This document shows positions 12,622 to 23,806 of a stretch of DNA of 64,000 nt, one piece after another. Origin of the DNA: Neospora caninum Liverpool (lineage: Eukaryota > Apicomplexa > Conoidasida > Eucoccidiorida > Sarcocystidae); the NCBI RefSeq assembly GCF_000208865.1, contig NC_018396.1:2716101-2780100 (forward strand), written 5' to 3'. Made by a program: the position numbers and the translations under genes. The first letter of the stretch is position 1. Each line of letters starts with the position of its first letter. The notes below the pieces were generated by a model. That model saw nothing but the letters and a program-made list of their open reading frames with translations. It had not been told where the DNA came from and searched no databases.

Positions 12622-15600
12622 ATGCCCGTTCTCTGTTGCGAGTCGGACCGCGAAGACTGCGGGACCCGATGGTCACGTATGTGCACCTTTTTCTGGTGGT
12701 GCTCGTTCGTAGTCACTGCGGGGACACTAGCTCTGATGCTCTATGGGGAACATCACTATGCAGAGGAAGTGCACGCGCTTACGCCACTAATGCGCGGATA
12801 TGTGCCGTCACCCTGCTCGCCTCTCCCCGTGAACGACCGGAAACTCGTCCATATTGATTGCCCGTTGGCTGAGCTGGACACTTTCTTTCCACCATCTGCC
12901 TTTTCACCAAACATTGCCAAGTTCACTGGAGTGTTTTTTGAGACAAAGGCAGAAATTTTTCAACACGTCCAGAAAGGTGGCACCTTGGGCCCTTTCATAG
13001 AGGGTGACTGGGTGGATCACCAGGTAAGAACAGCTGTTTCATCGATATGCCGTCTGCAGAGGAGTCCCTACATATATCTGTCGTCTTTGCTTGTTTGCTT
13101 TTCCCCCAGAACGGGCCGCGACTCTTCACACAGTGACGGAACGACTCGGCGAGGGCGTATGGTTACCGGCAGTCCGGGAACGTTGACGTGTCCAAAAACG
13201 CAGGGTTACTCGCTAGCATTCACTGGTTGACACATTTCCTACTGCGGTTTCATCTTCCAGACAGTTGACGCACCGATTTGGGTGGGTGTAGATTGAGCCC
13301 CACTTGTACTGAGCGTGTGCGCTTCACATAAGGCGAGCGGACATCAAGCAGCTAACGAGTGCAGAAGTTTCGCCTGCGTGCTCCATTCAGGTTGACCTCT
13401 CTCAACTCCCGAGCATGGTAATGCTTGGTGACTCGAACCCCGATTTTTTCCCCGTTGTGCCTGGGAGGGGCCGCGTGGTAAGTAGACTGCACTGTGGAAA
13501 TCAGTAACAGAGACAGCGAATAATTGGCCGCACGAATAAATATATATTTTGGGGTTCATGCTCGAGATGGTGCACCACGCGTTGGATTACCATCAGGAAC
13601 AAGTAGAAGGTCCTTTTTCTAGGGACACAGCAGGGGCCCGTTTCTTGTACGGTTCCGGAATAGGCCTTAATCGTCTGCACAGCTCTGGTAGAATAATGTT
13701 TGAACGACGAGACTTCGGAACCGCACCGGAAACCAAAGGGGAAGGCTTTAGCTGTGCCAGGAATCGTCCGTTCCACTCAGAAGCTCTCACGAGACGGAAT
13801 TATGTCTAGGCAGTATCCGGTCTTACTCAGAGGGGTGGCACTGCATAACTGGAAGATCGTCATCCTGAGACACAAAAGGATTGTCAGACCATGGCATTCA
13901 CAGCTCGCTGCGTATCCCATGTTTTGTGTTGACAGTTCACCTCTGCTTTGAAAGCCGGTGGCTTTGCACTTCCTGCACACCTGCTCACTAAGTTCAAGAA
14001 AAAACAACTTCTTCCGCTTGTAGATGATGGCTACTATCAACCGTCTGCGTCTCGCCCTCCTACACACCTCGACTACAAGAACACACAGGTGAAGAACAAT
14101 GCCCTGTATAGTGGAGACCCGGATCATCCTCAAATTGGAGATGTTCGTATCACTTTCTGGGGCAGCACGGCGACACACGTCAGTCTAATCGGGCTCCAGA
14201 CGACAGGCTTCCTCGGCTCCGATCGCCACATTCAGGGTATCCCTTCTCCCGCTCTTCAAGTAAGCGGAGCTGATTCATATTGTTCCCGCGGTGGCGAGGC
14301 GGGGACTGAATGTGTAGTTTTTTTCTTCCGTGGGAAAGCTGGATAGCACATACGGTGGCGAGGGGCTGGCAAGTTCAGAGTACTGACACCGGCAAAACGC
14401 GGTTACCTAGACACTGTTTAATTTGAAGATTGCCGCACCAGCAGAACTCACATTCCTACGGTAGCTTCTGTGCCGCATTGCCGAGCATAACCTGCGATAT
14501 GCTTTCTTGTGTATGAAAACTGCGTGGAAACAGAATCGCACGCTTACCATCTTCGCCGAAGGAGACTATAACCCAGCATCGCTTGTGGCGGAGCACGTAT
14601 CTGAGACCCACGCGTCCAACTCACAGACATGGTTTCTCCGAGGCGTCAGCGTTCTCCTCGTCTGGTTCGTTCTGTTCCTCACTGTGGTCACGTGCACTAC
14701 GCCCAAGGTGAGCGTTGCTCAGGTGGTATGCTACCGTATCCCTTGCACAAGCTAGGCAGTGACTTTGTTTTCGGGGGTATTCAACACAAGTGAGCGACAG
14801 AGGACTAATAATTCATTGAGCCGTGAGACTTGCAGAAATTTTTTTTCATCGCGGTTGGGAAATCACAACGTGACGGACGCAGCAATATGTCCTCTGTGGA
14901 TGTTCAGCGTTATTCTGGCTTGGCTCGACAGGAGAGTCTTGTTACCACGAACCACGTGCACTGGAACCTGAAATCGAAATACTGTGTTCTTTGTCTACAG
15001 ACATGCTGTGTAGTTTTCGTGAACTGCGGCCTCTCCTCTCTAAGCATTACAGCTGGGCTCGCGGGCATGGTCTGGTGGAAGTTCGATATCATCGTAGCAA
15101 CGTCTCTCTGGGTCGTGTCCAGCGTTGCGATCGTCCTTGCAGTTTTGGCATGGTAAGCTCCACGGCTGCTTCTTTCCCGCCTTCAGTACACGATCCGGGT
15201 CGTCTAGCTACACGTGGCGCAGTAACGAGGCGCATATCCGAAGTGGCTATCAAAAATGCAGATAATAATTGGTACTCAATGCTCAAAGGAGAGAGAGGGG
15301 AGAAGTCGTGGTAGCACATCGGGTTCTTCATTTCTAAAGGCAGGCATAGGGCAACTGGGGATGCTACAAACGTTGAGCATGTACATGGAAAACGCCACTT
15401 TTGTGATCATTAGCGTATTTGGTATCAAAGATGCTTACCACGCAGGAATAGCTTTAATGCATATACCAGTCAATAAACAGGTTTGAGATTGCAGCAGGAT
15501 AGCAGTGACCAGAGGGGCTGCCGCCCTTTTTTGCCAACCGCGCCCGCTATCACTGTTGTAGCGGGGTCATCTTCCTGATGCTAATCAGCCACAGTGTTTT

Positions 15601-15842
15601 CCTGTCTGACCTGTATGCGTTTCAGGATGTGGAATTCAAACAACTGCAATGGTCCAGTTGGAAGTAACAGACGACAGAGTAATCGATCTGAAGCCAGTGC
15701 GTCTTCCAGTTTATATAGCGCCTTGGGGAGATGGACCAATGAACCGGCGACTCGGAGCTATTTGGATCGATCCCTGCTCGCGAAGAATGAAGACAGCGAC
15801 GGCGTTGCAGGCGCCTCCGATGAATTCATGCAGGACAGTTAA
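12622..15842 (+). CDS. TMEM43/LUMA-family membrane protein
   Basis: Homologue of TMEM43 (LUMA), an ER/inner-nuclear-envelope multipass protein of animals and protists. Coding exons are 12622-13023, 13391-13477, 13936-14259, 14465-14707, 15001-15152 and 15626-15842. Phases agree throughout, giving about 474 residues against about 400 in animals. An N-terminal TM (FVVTAGTLALMLYG) is followed by a short motif (KLVHIDCPL), a lumenal region with HPQIGDVRITFWG and THVSLIGLQTTGFL, the conserved GDYNPASLV...SQTWFLRG, then TMs (VSVLLVWFVLFLTVV, LSSLSITAGLAGMVWW, VATSLWVVSSVAIVLAVLAW). The order matches the family closely. The fourth acceptor (14464) is the least certain. If the last intron is not spliced, translation stops right after VLAVLAW; if spliced, it adds a 71-residue Ser/Asn-rich tail. 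The ATG at 12622 has a purine-rich context. Confidence 0.85.
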
Positions 15843-17943
15843 AAGATCATATGTGCTATTTGTTTCTTCTTGTAGATTGTTCTGTTGCGAACGATATTTT
15901 GTAGTGATTAATTTGTTTTTCCAGAGCTGATGTGGCACTGTGTGCCAAGTATCTTGAGGCTCAGCCTGGAACCTCCTCGCCAGAGCATACGCTGCACTGT
16001 TGTGCTTGTCAAGCCTGCTAGGGTGTCGTACTGTTCTTTTTCTCATTCACATCGCTGGCCATGTTGAGTGGCTGACTCTGGTTGGGTCTTGACGCACCAA
16101 AATACCATTTTCTCTGAAAAGGTACCTATTCTGTGATCCTTTTTGCGTAACAGTGGGAGGCAACAGCGTTTACTTTGTTATGTACCTATGCCGACCATGT
16201 TTCATTTCATAAGGTGATGTCCTAAGTTACCTAGCAGATGCCACGTGGATGGGTAATTTCCAACATACCGAACAAATACGACAGGATAGAAGAGCCACCA
16301 TTCGACGACTATGTTTGGGCCGTGGATTCTTATCGGTACCAAGAGCTGAGACAGGCCCGTAAATGCGGAGGAATACTCTTACGGATTGAAGACCAAGGCT
16401 GCTAGCATGGGTATCTGAAGTCCAAGGAAAATGTGCCTTTTCCAGACTTCTAACTTTCAAGGCTCGTTGTAATAAAATGGGGCATTTATTCGTATGCAGA
16501 GTATTCCCGTAAAACGGGGAGTACGAATGAAATTCAGGCTTCCCCGTGTTCGCGGGGCACACGCCATCGTGAGCTAGTTGCCTCCATAGTTTGATATACC
16601 TTTTTCGGCTAGCGCAGCTATGTGACCTGAAGAAGACGATGATGTATTGCATCCGAATAGGGGGGAACGAGCGCACGATCTAGCTTTGTCATCACCTTTT
16701 AAGACAGAAACTCGTAGCATTATATATGTTACCATTGGTTTACGGTTTCGCCATTGGCATGCGCGTTAACAATATCGTTCGACGCATCCATCCGTTACGT
16801 CTAACCACGCGGCACGTGCCAGAAGTGGACAGCAAGGTTTTCCTTGCCGAATGAGTTGGGCATTGATCGGAAAACACCGCAAGTCCGTGGACCGAGCAGC
16901 ACGATCGCCGCAGCCTGAAATTGGATGTTTCATGCTTGGATAGCCACATTGCGTTCATCGTATTGGACGTCCATGAAACAGGGTGCACAGAAAAGATATG
17001 CGAATACAAGGTGATAGCTTGGGGTTCGATAAGCTCGTGGGCGACATCGCGTTCATAGTTTCTCTCGCACCTATCGGCGGCAATCATGTCCCACGCTCAA
17101 GCTTATGATAGACATTCAACCGTCTGAAGTCGGAATAATATAGCTGAACAGTTTGGACATTAACTGAGAAATGTTGTGGCGACGGGTCCCCGCCCGTGTG
17201 AGGCGTAGGTTTTATGGACCCACACACAGAAGCCTTGCACATTCATCTACTTTGTATAAAAGCCCCATTCGATTAGAATGCCAAACGCTGTCGGATGTTA
17301 CCTTACGACGAATGACGATGAGTACTGGCGATTGGAAGTATGCCTATCATGCCCAATGATGCGAGAGGTTCGCCGGACTGAGACCCATGCGGCGTCGCAT
17401 AAGCACGACACAGCAACTCTAAAATAGCAAATTCTGTTTCACATTAATTTCGCCAGTAGAATATGATCCGGTTTCCGGATAGTTCGTCGGTACCAGGGCT
17501 TTGTTGTGTTCCTGCTGCTGCGAGTGACGTGTCAGCCTGTTGTTTCCTGCTGAGTTGCGAATCCCAGCCATGCCACAGAGAGGAGTCAGCGCCAGTTATT
17601 TCTGTCAGTGAACCAGAAATAACGATTTAGGTGGATCCACCGTAGATACAGAACTTACCGGTTAATGCCATTGATTTCCTGTCAAGATATGATGTCGTGG
17701 TTGCTTCCAGCTAGCTGGAGTTTGATGACGGGCTGGCGGCCCCCGCAGTCCTGTGAGTGGGTGAAAGGCTTTGCACATCTGTGTAGTTTTCTTATGCAGT
17801 TTCATGTTTGTTCACCAGAAGTGTGCCACCTGTCCGGCTCTGGGCTGAGCATGTAGACTGAGAATCTGCACATTTTCGGACGCGTTGCAGAAGGGACCCA
17901 TAGACGGGGAGGAACGGACGCACTCAATGGGTAAAGAACACCT
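15843..17943. other. Intergenic, no gene seen
   Basis: AT-richer stretch with frequent stops on both strands. Frames at 16227-16676 (minus) and 16740-17087 (minus) are open but have no motif or splice context. It presumably contains the TMEM43-gene 3' UTR and the kinase promoter. Confidence 0.45.
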
Positions 17944-19293
17944 ATGGACAGCCAAGAGTCTTCGTCGAACTTATTTCAAACACAGAATGATCCTGCGACG
18001 AAGCCAACTGGACCTGCGTCCAACACTTCACGAATACATGCGCTTCGCTCGAAGGTTCGCTGTGTGAAGACCCGGGTTTTCTCGACTCTATACGACTATC
18101 TACGGTGTATACCTTTTTGTTCAAGGGATAAGTATGTTATACGAGGAAAAGGTTTTCCGTATGCTCGACTTGACGAACAACGGGCTCGCTGTGACATCGT
18201 GACAGCACTTCGCTGGGTTGACTTAGACGCGTGTATACATAAACAAGATCACGGTGCGGTTGCTGCTGCCGCTGTAGTTGACAGTCTCGTCAGCGAGGGT
18301 CGGCTCTTTACGTTAGATGTTCTTGACAAAGAATGCCAGCCGTTGCGGATGGTCCGGGGGCGGTACTTGGGAATAGGGGGGAACGGCATTGTTTTCGAGG
18401 CTTCGATTGCGCAACCTGGAGAGTTGGATCCGTTGGCCCTCAAATTGTTGTTCCTCGACCGCAACTTCCTGGAAGGCTCGCATTCGGACATTTCGAAAGC
18501 CCTCGCGGTCAGCAAGCACATGGAAATGCGGATTCGTTTGCTCCTTCGATCGTATACGTCGGCTGAACTGTACGTCCGCGACAGGTTTGCCGTACCTCTT
18601 TATTGCGGACGAATACGAGGACTTCCTGATCTCTTCGATGTTGGCAGCAGGGGCGCTGGCTGCGGCATTGTGATTCTTTATAAGAAGCTATGCTGTAGCC
18701 TGGCTGACGTCATATCGACGTGCTCTAGCCTATCTCACCAAGCAAGGTTGTTTCTGACTAAGCAGATGATTGCGGTTGTGCACAACTTGCACTGCAAGGG
18801 CCTCGTGCACCGAGATATTAAAGACTCGAACTTTTTTCTCGATGACCGGGGTACCATTTACCTCGGAGATTTCGGCCTTACTGTTCCTAACGGGAGCACA
18901 GAAGCCCTTGTTTACACGCCCAAGCTGACTGATCCTTCAGACGTCGGAATCATACTGGAAGGCTGGGACAGAAGGCGAACCGTTTTGGCTCAAGTCACGG
19001 AGGAGGCTGACTTATGGGCTTTAGGTATGACACTGTACAAGCTATGGACCGGCGTCTACCCTTTCGGTCTTTCCTCGAAGCACTTTCGTAGGACAAAGGA
19101 TGTCGCAATGTACATTCAACAGTTGAGCGAGAACAAATCATCATGGTCTGGTCTCTTTCGCCGGCGCCGAGAGGTGGGTGGCCAGCCGGTGGACCCCGAA
19201 GTTCAGAGGATCATCAAGGGTCTCCTTTGTTTCGACAAATCCAAAAGACTGCGTTTAAGCGAGATTGTACAGTCCTCGCCGTTGCTTTCTTGA
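17944..19293 (+). CDS. Rhoptry-kinase-like protein kinase
   Basis: Single-exon Ser/Thr kinase of 449 residues. Domain order: about 130 residues of N-terminal extension; glycine loop GIGGNGIVFEA (143-153); VAIK-type lysine K167 (LALKLLF); catalytic loop VHRDIKDSN with D281 and N286; DFG at 299-301; and EEADLWALGMTLYKLW of the F helix. All catalytic residues are present, so it is predicted active. The wide insert after the DFG segment and the VHRDIK-SN-FFLD style resemble the coccidian ROPK family, which is secreted from rhoptries or dense granules. The N-terminus (MDSQESSSNLF) has no signal peptide, and an in-frame TAA lies just upstream. Either a leader exon is missing from the model or this is an intracellular member. 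Which ROPK it corresponds to, I cannot say. Confidence 0.8.
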   Translation: MDSQESSSNLFQTQNDPATKPTGPASNTSRIHALRSKVRCVKTRVFSTLYDYLRCIPFCSRDKYVIRGKGFPYARLDEQRARCDIVTALRWVDLDACIHKQDHGAVAAAAVVDSLVSEGRLFTLDVLDKECQPLRMVRGRYLGIGGNGIVFEASIAQPGELDPLALKLLFLDRNFLEGSHSDISKALAVSKHMEMRIRLLLRSYTSAELYVRDRFAVPLYCGRIRGLPDLFDVGSRGAGCGIVILYKKLCCSLADVISTCSSLSHQARLFLTKQMIAVVHNLHCKGLVHRDIKDSNFFLDDRGTIYLGDFGLTVPNGSTEALVYTPKLTDPSDVGIILEGWDRRRTVLAQVTEEADLWALGMTLYKLWTGVYPFGLSSKHFRRTKDVAMYIQQLSENKSSWSGLFRRRREVGGQPVDPEVQRIIKGLLCFDKSKRLRLSEIVQSSPLLS

Positions 19294-20606
19294 AAGCTTG
19301 TGGATGCCCATTTGTTCTGCAGCTCTGAACGTATATGTTTTTTAAATTTAAAAGAACCCCCCGCGCTCCCGCCGCTGAGACTAATGATTTTGTACGTGAA
19401 TGCAGTGAAGCGTTCCATGATGTGGTATCTCAATCAACTACAGAATCTTGTCAGCTTGCCTTTCCGCAGGGTCGCGCTTTACTGTAAAGTGCCGTCCATT
19501 TGCGGTCCTCGCACTCTACTGTCGTGTACGCATCCACCGTATAGAACTCGCGACGTTGTAGCCCCCTAGCGTTGTTCAGTAAACCCCAACCTACTGTACT
19601 TTTCTGAGTTCTTCTGGATTAGTTTCTCACCGGAGTCTTCCCAGTTTACGGCCAACCTTCTTCGGCTCCGTGATAGATTACAGCTATATCAGGAGTACCA
19701 CCCGTGATCAGCGCGTGTGATAACTTCTGTTTAAACGCAGAAGAAGCGTTTGACGTTAGAGACTAGGGAAACACTTGGGGGGCCGGTAAGCAAACACACG
19801 TTTCTCCAGGCGTCGCCAGGATTCATGTTGGTGAAATGTTTCGCGAAGTTGCAGCGAAAAATCACAATGCAGCAGGAATATCTTCAGCCGTCCCGAGGCC
19901 CACGGATGTTTTTGTCAACTGTTTGGATGTGCTTCCGACGCTGATGTGAACGCTTATGCGGATAAGTAGGCAAACGGACAAGAAGCAGCCTGGAATCCTT
20001 TATGGAATGCCCTGTGGAGCTGCGCCCACGCCTGCCCATCGCGTTACAGCTGATCCTGGTTCTCCACGAAACAACCTCAGTGACATATTCGCTCACTTCG
20101 GCAACTGAACGACGGAGCTGCGTCTGCTGATATGGCGAAGAGATTTTCTGGAGGCAGCAGCCGCTCTGCTCTGGGTTTCAAGTGCAGGTACAATCTGGCA
20201 CTCAACACCAACGTGATAGGGGGGCCAAAACTTGCAGCCTCACGGCGTTCGGGTTCGTGCTCTTTCCTTCCCTTTTCTCCACCTGATGGTGGCAGATGAA
20301 GTAACAGACGGTTTATTGTACACATATATAATCTGCTGTTGACGCGTATTCAACACCAGAGAAACAATGCCGGGGACAAGGGTCCTCTCACTAAGGCGAC
20401 TGTTGACTTGCTTCCATTTCTTGACACAGTCTCATTTGCTAACGACTATCTGTTGGTGCCACGCGCAGTTCTAGTCGGTCTGTCCCCAGGTTACCGGTTG
20501 AAAGCTCAGAGTCGGTTGCAGGGTGGGAAGAGTGCATATGAGTCTCTAAATTTCCTTCCCCCTGCACAATCTGGCAATGACAATGAACCGGTAGAGTTGC
20601 CGCTAC
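19294..20606. other. Intergenic, no gene seen
   Basis: Contains the kinase 3' flank and CFAP161 upstream region. Small overlapping frames only; no recognisable element. Confidence 0.45.
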
Positions 20607-23600
20607 ATGTTCGTTCCATTCAGACTTGGGAACTGGCAGGAAGAAGCAGCTGCGTTTGACGAAGAATGCAAAAGCTTTCAGAAGAAGAAAAAAGCGGGTA
20701 GGAACACTTCGTTCTCGAGATTGTTGCTTACATGTAGGAGAACTAGTTCCCCATATGTATTCTACGATGGTCTGGTTCCGGCGGACAGGACTGTTTAAAC
20801 AAAATGAGCAGAAGAAGTTCGCCGCAGGTGGCCTATCGTCCACGTTTACAGGTGCCACAATTGTGCCAAACCAGGAGCTATCACCACGACTGGGTTTTGT
20901 GGTTTTTTTTCGCGAAGCATTCAATGGTTAGACATGTAAGGAGCACGAAAACTGGAGGATCTGACTCTACATCCAGATTACTGCTTTCAAAACCGGTGTA
21001 CGAGTGATACTCTACGCATCACTCACAATCTGCGAAGTAGCTCTAACTCCTGAATACACAGGCGCTCCATTTTGGATGAGGGCGCACTTTTGGCCTTCCA
21101 GTGTAGCCGGCATACAAGCATGCTTCCAAGGGAGTTTCAGAGAGGTTAATAGAGGCAGATCTGCATCTCGCCTCCACCCGCTCTGTTTCATGCCGTGGAA
21201 TGCGGCAAATTCAGGGGAGTTCTCCGTCATCAAGAAGTTCCAGAGACTTAGCACCAGTCTACGGCCAACGACCCTCAGCAAGTCGGAAGATGGTTATCTC
21301 CATTTTGGCCAGCGGGTGATGATCGTAAATGAACGCACGGGAGGTTTTCTCTGCACTGATGTTGGCGATAAGACGGAGAAGGCTGCTGGGATCTCTTTCG
21401 CATGTGCCACTGGGCCTTGCTACGACGCATGCGTCAGAAATGTGTTCCAACTCTGTCGGTACGTCTCGCAGACACTCGCAGCCTTTCAATCTCTGAGGGG
21501 CTACAGATGATTTATGGTGCCAAACAGCTCGAACACATACTGCAGAGTAATGCACAACAGATAACGGGATATGTGCGTGTTCGTTCTTCGGCGCCCAGAA
21601 AAAGAAGTTATCTTTTCGATTTTCACGGAGCTCAAAAAGTAGGCTTCCGGACGTCACTCAGTTGCGAACAGCGTATCAGTATCCGTCAAGTGCTGCACGA
21701 GCAATGTAGCATGCGTGCTGAGACAAGGTTGGCTCCTCAGGACTCGTGCCTCTGGGTGGAAAAAGTGACAGAATAGGAGTCAATACGAACAAAGTCTCTC
21801 GCTCGCAGAGTTCGGATCTGACTCGGCTATGGAGACACTAACTCCCAACCGGTTGACTGGAGTGGAGGTATCTGGAGGTGGAATTTCCATCATACCAAAA
21901 GACGCATTTAAGGAGATCAACCCAATTAAGTATGGTTCGTGTTCTTCATTGACCTATGCCTTCCTGATCACCGCGGGACCCGCTGCGGCGCCGTCTCGAA
22001 TACCAGTGATCACTTGCAGTGCTTCCGCTAATCACTCAGGCCTACCAATGAAGACAGATCCGGATCCAACACAACCGTGCACTATGGCCAACCCGTTTCC
22101 ATAAAAATGGATTCAGCGCTGTCGAAGATCTGCCCTGTCGAACATGGTAGCCACGAGGTGCGTCCCAGTCCAAAACATTCAAGGCTCAGTCAGACTGGGG
22201 GGAAAGCCCACCTTAGCGTTTTCTGGTATCCTGTGCATTCATTCGTTAGCTCCGCCATGGCCCCCGTAGGCGGCTACCCTAACAGAGGAGGTACTGTCTC
22301 AAGTTCTTGTTTTTCTTTGCATTTACTCAAACTTATACAGTTTGTTGGGAAGAGGTGTAGCTTCTGTTGTGTTGGAATGCGGTGTCGCTGTCCCCAATCA
22401 TATACAGAGGTACTTGCACAGCGAAATATTGTCTCCCCTATCATTCGCCAAATTATCAAATTACCAGCAAGTCCTTTTTTGTCCAACCACTTCCGCTAAC
22501 ACCGTCTGGAAGGTCAGTCTGCCTCAAATACAGCCGAGAAGATCGTGGGCCGTTGCAACAAAAAACTACTACTGCTACGCACTCCAATCCACAGCGAAAT
22601 GTACGAGGGCGTTTGTCTGACTATTGAAATCTATTGCTTTTCGCCCTTACATGGCTGACGGGGTAAGCTGCTAGCGTTGTGCATCTGATACAGCGGGCCG
22701 CACATGCTGCCAGCGAACCGGCACAAAGATTGGTCGCGTCCCCGTTCTCGTACGCCTTCTGGATCAACGTGCTTTCACGGGTCCTTTGAGCTTGAGTTAC
22801 ACATGATACGACCTTACGTTCACCCCCCTGAAGTCATTGTTCTCAACAGGTCTACCACGCCGATCCTCGTGTTCGTTTCGAGACCGAAGGCTGTCCAGTA
22901 CCAGCAAATACTCCGATTGTGATCAAGCACTCACAGACCGACCAGATGCTAGCCTCATCGCCAAAGGTCAACTATCGCAATGACTTCGGCGTCGAGTACG
23001 AGGTAAACTATATTGCCGAGGGGCTTTAGGAGCATGTTAAGCAGAATGCCTCAAAAAAGAACAATAAACACTTGTAGTTCGACTATAGCACAACTGCCCG
23101 ACGATTCCCGCTTTTTTTAGGTTCTCGAACAAACGTCTCGGCACTTGTATGGTTGTCGTTCGACACATGAGCACAACTGATCGTTCGTTGAACAGCCTGT
23201 GGCTGCCTGCACTCAGGTTCACTGCAAGTCCTACCTTGCTGTTAACAAAACCCAAAACCTGATTGCTGAGGCATGCGGAAGAACAACTTCGGACATCGAC
23301 TTAAGACAACAGGGTATGTACTCCCGTTGTCATAAGGTGGTCCAGAAGCTGCACAGGGGTTACAGTGTCTCACCTCCTATGTTCTGGGTTGTTTCTTTGT
23401 GTTGTACTCTGTTTCTTCAACGGTCTCGAAAACCCTTACCGACTTCAGTCATCGGATGGCAAAAGGGTGTGAAACCGACATACACACCAGACTTCCCACA
23501 ATGCGTTTCCGAGAAGTCTAAACGATGCGAATGCGGCAGCATTTTGAGAGACAGTGTATTGCTATGCATGAGCTCCTGCGTGCTGAAGAAACAAAGTGCC

Positions 23601-23738
23601 TGTGCGCGAGCACACAATGTCGTATTGGCGCGAAAGAAACCGTGTGGCTCCGTTGTCATACACATCCGTTCGTACCCAGATGCTCCAGCGAGAAAGCGAA
23701 GACAGCGCGACGTATCATCGAGGTGGATTCGTGATTAG
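20607..23738 (+). CDS. CFAP161: CFAP161, cilia- and flagella-associated protein 161
   Basis: Axonemal microtubule inner protein family, expected in the flagella of male gametes. Exons are 20607-20697, 21215-21458, 22040-22157, 22408-22512, 22850-23002, 23217-23313 and probably 23449-23738; all phases agree. Family signatures in order: RLGNWQEEAAAFDEE at the start, SEDGYLHFGQRVMIVN, TVHYGQPVSIK, TVWKVYHADPRVRFETEG, VPANTPIVIKHSQT, and NYRNDFGVEYEVHCKSYL. Residues 1 to about 280 follow the family without gaps, close to the usual length of about 300. The last exon is the weak point: it reads into a Cys/Arg-rich tail to a stop at 23738 (total 365 residues), and the true ending may differ. The start is the only ATG that places RLGNW near the N-terminus, as in relatives. 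Confidence 0.85.
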
Positions 23739-23775
23739 CGTCAACAATCATGAACACCCATGCAGAAACATAGGC

Positions 23776-23806
23776 GACACACACACACACACACACACGC
23801 ACACAC
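23776..23806. repeat. (AC)n microsatellite
   Basis: About thirty bases of AC dinucleotide with one CG interruption, just downstream of the CFAP161 gene. Confidence 0.9.
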
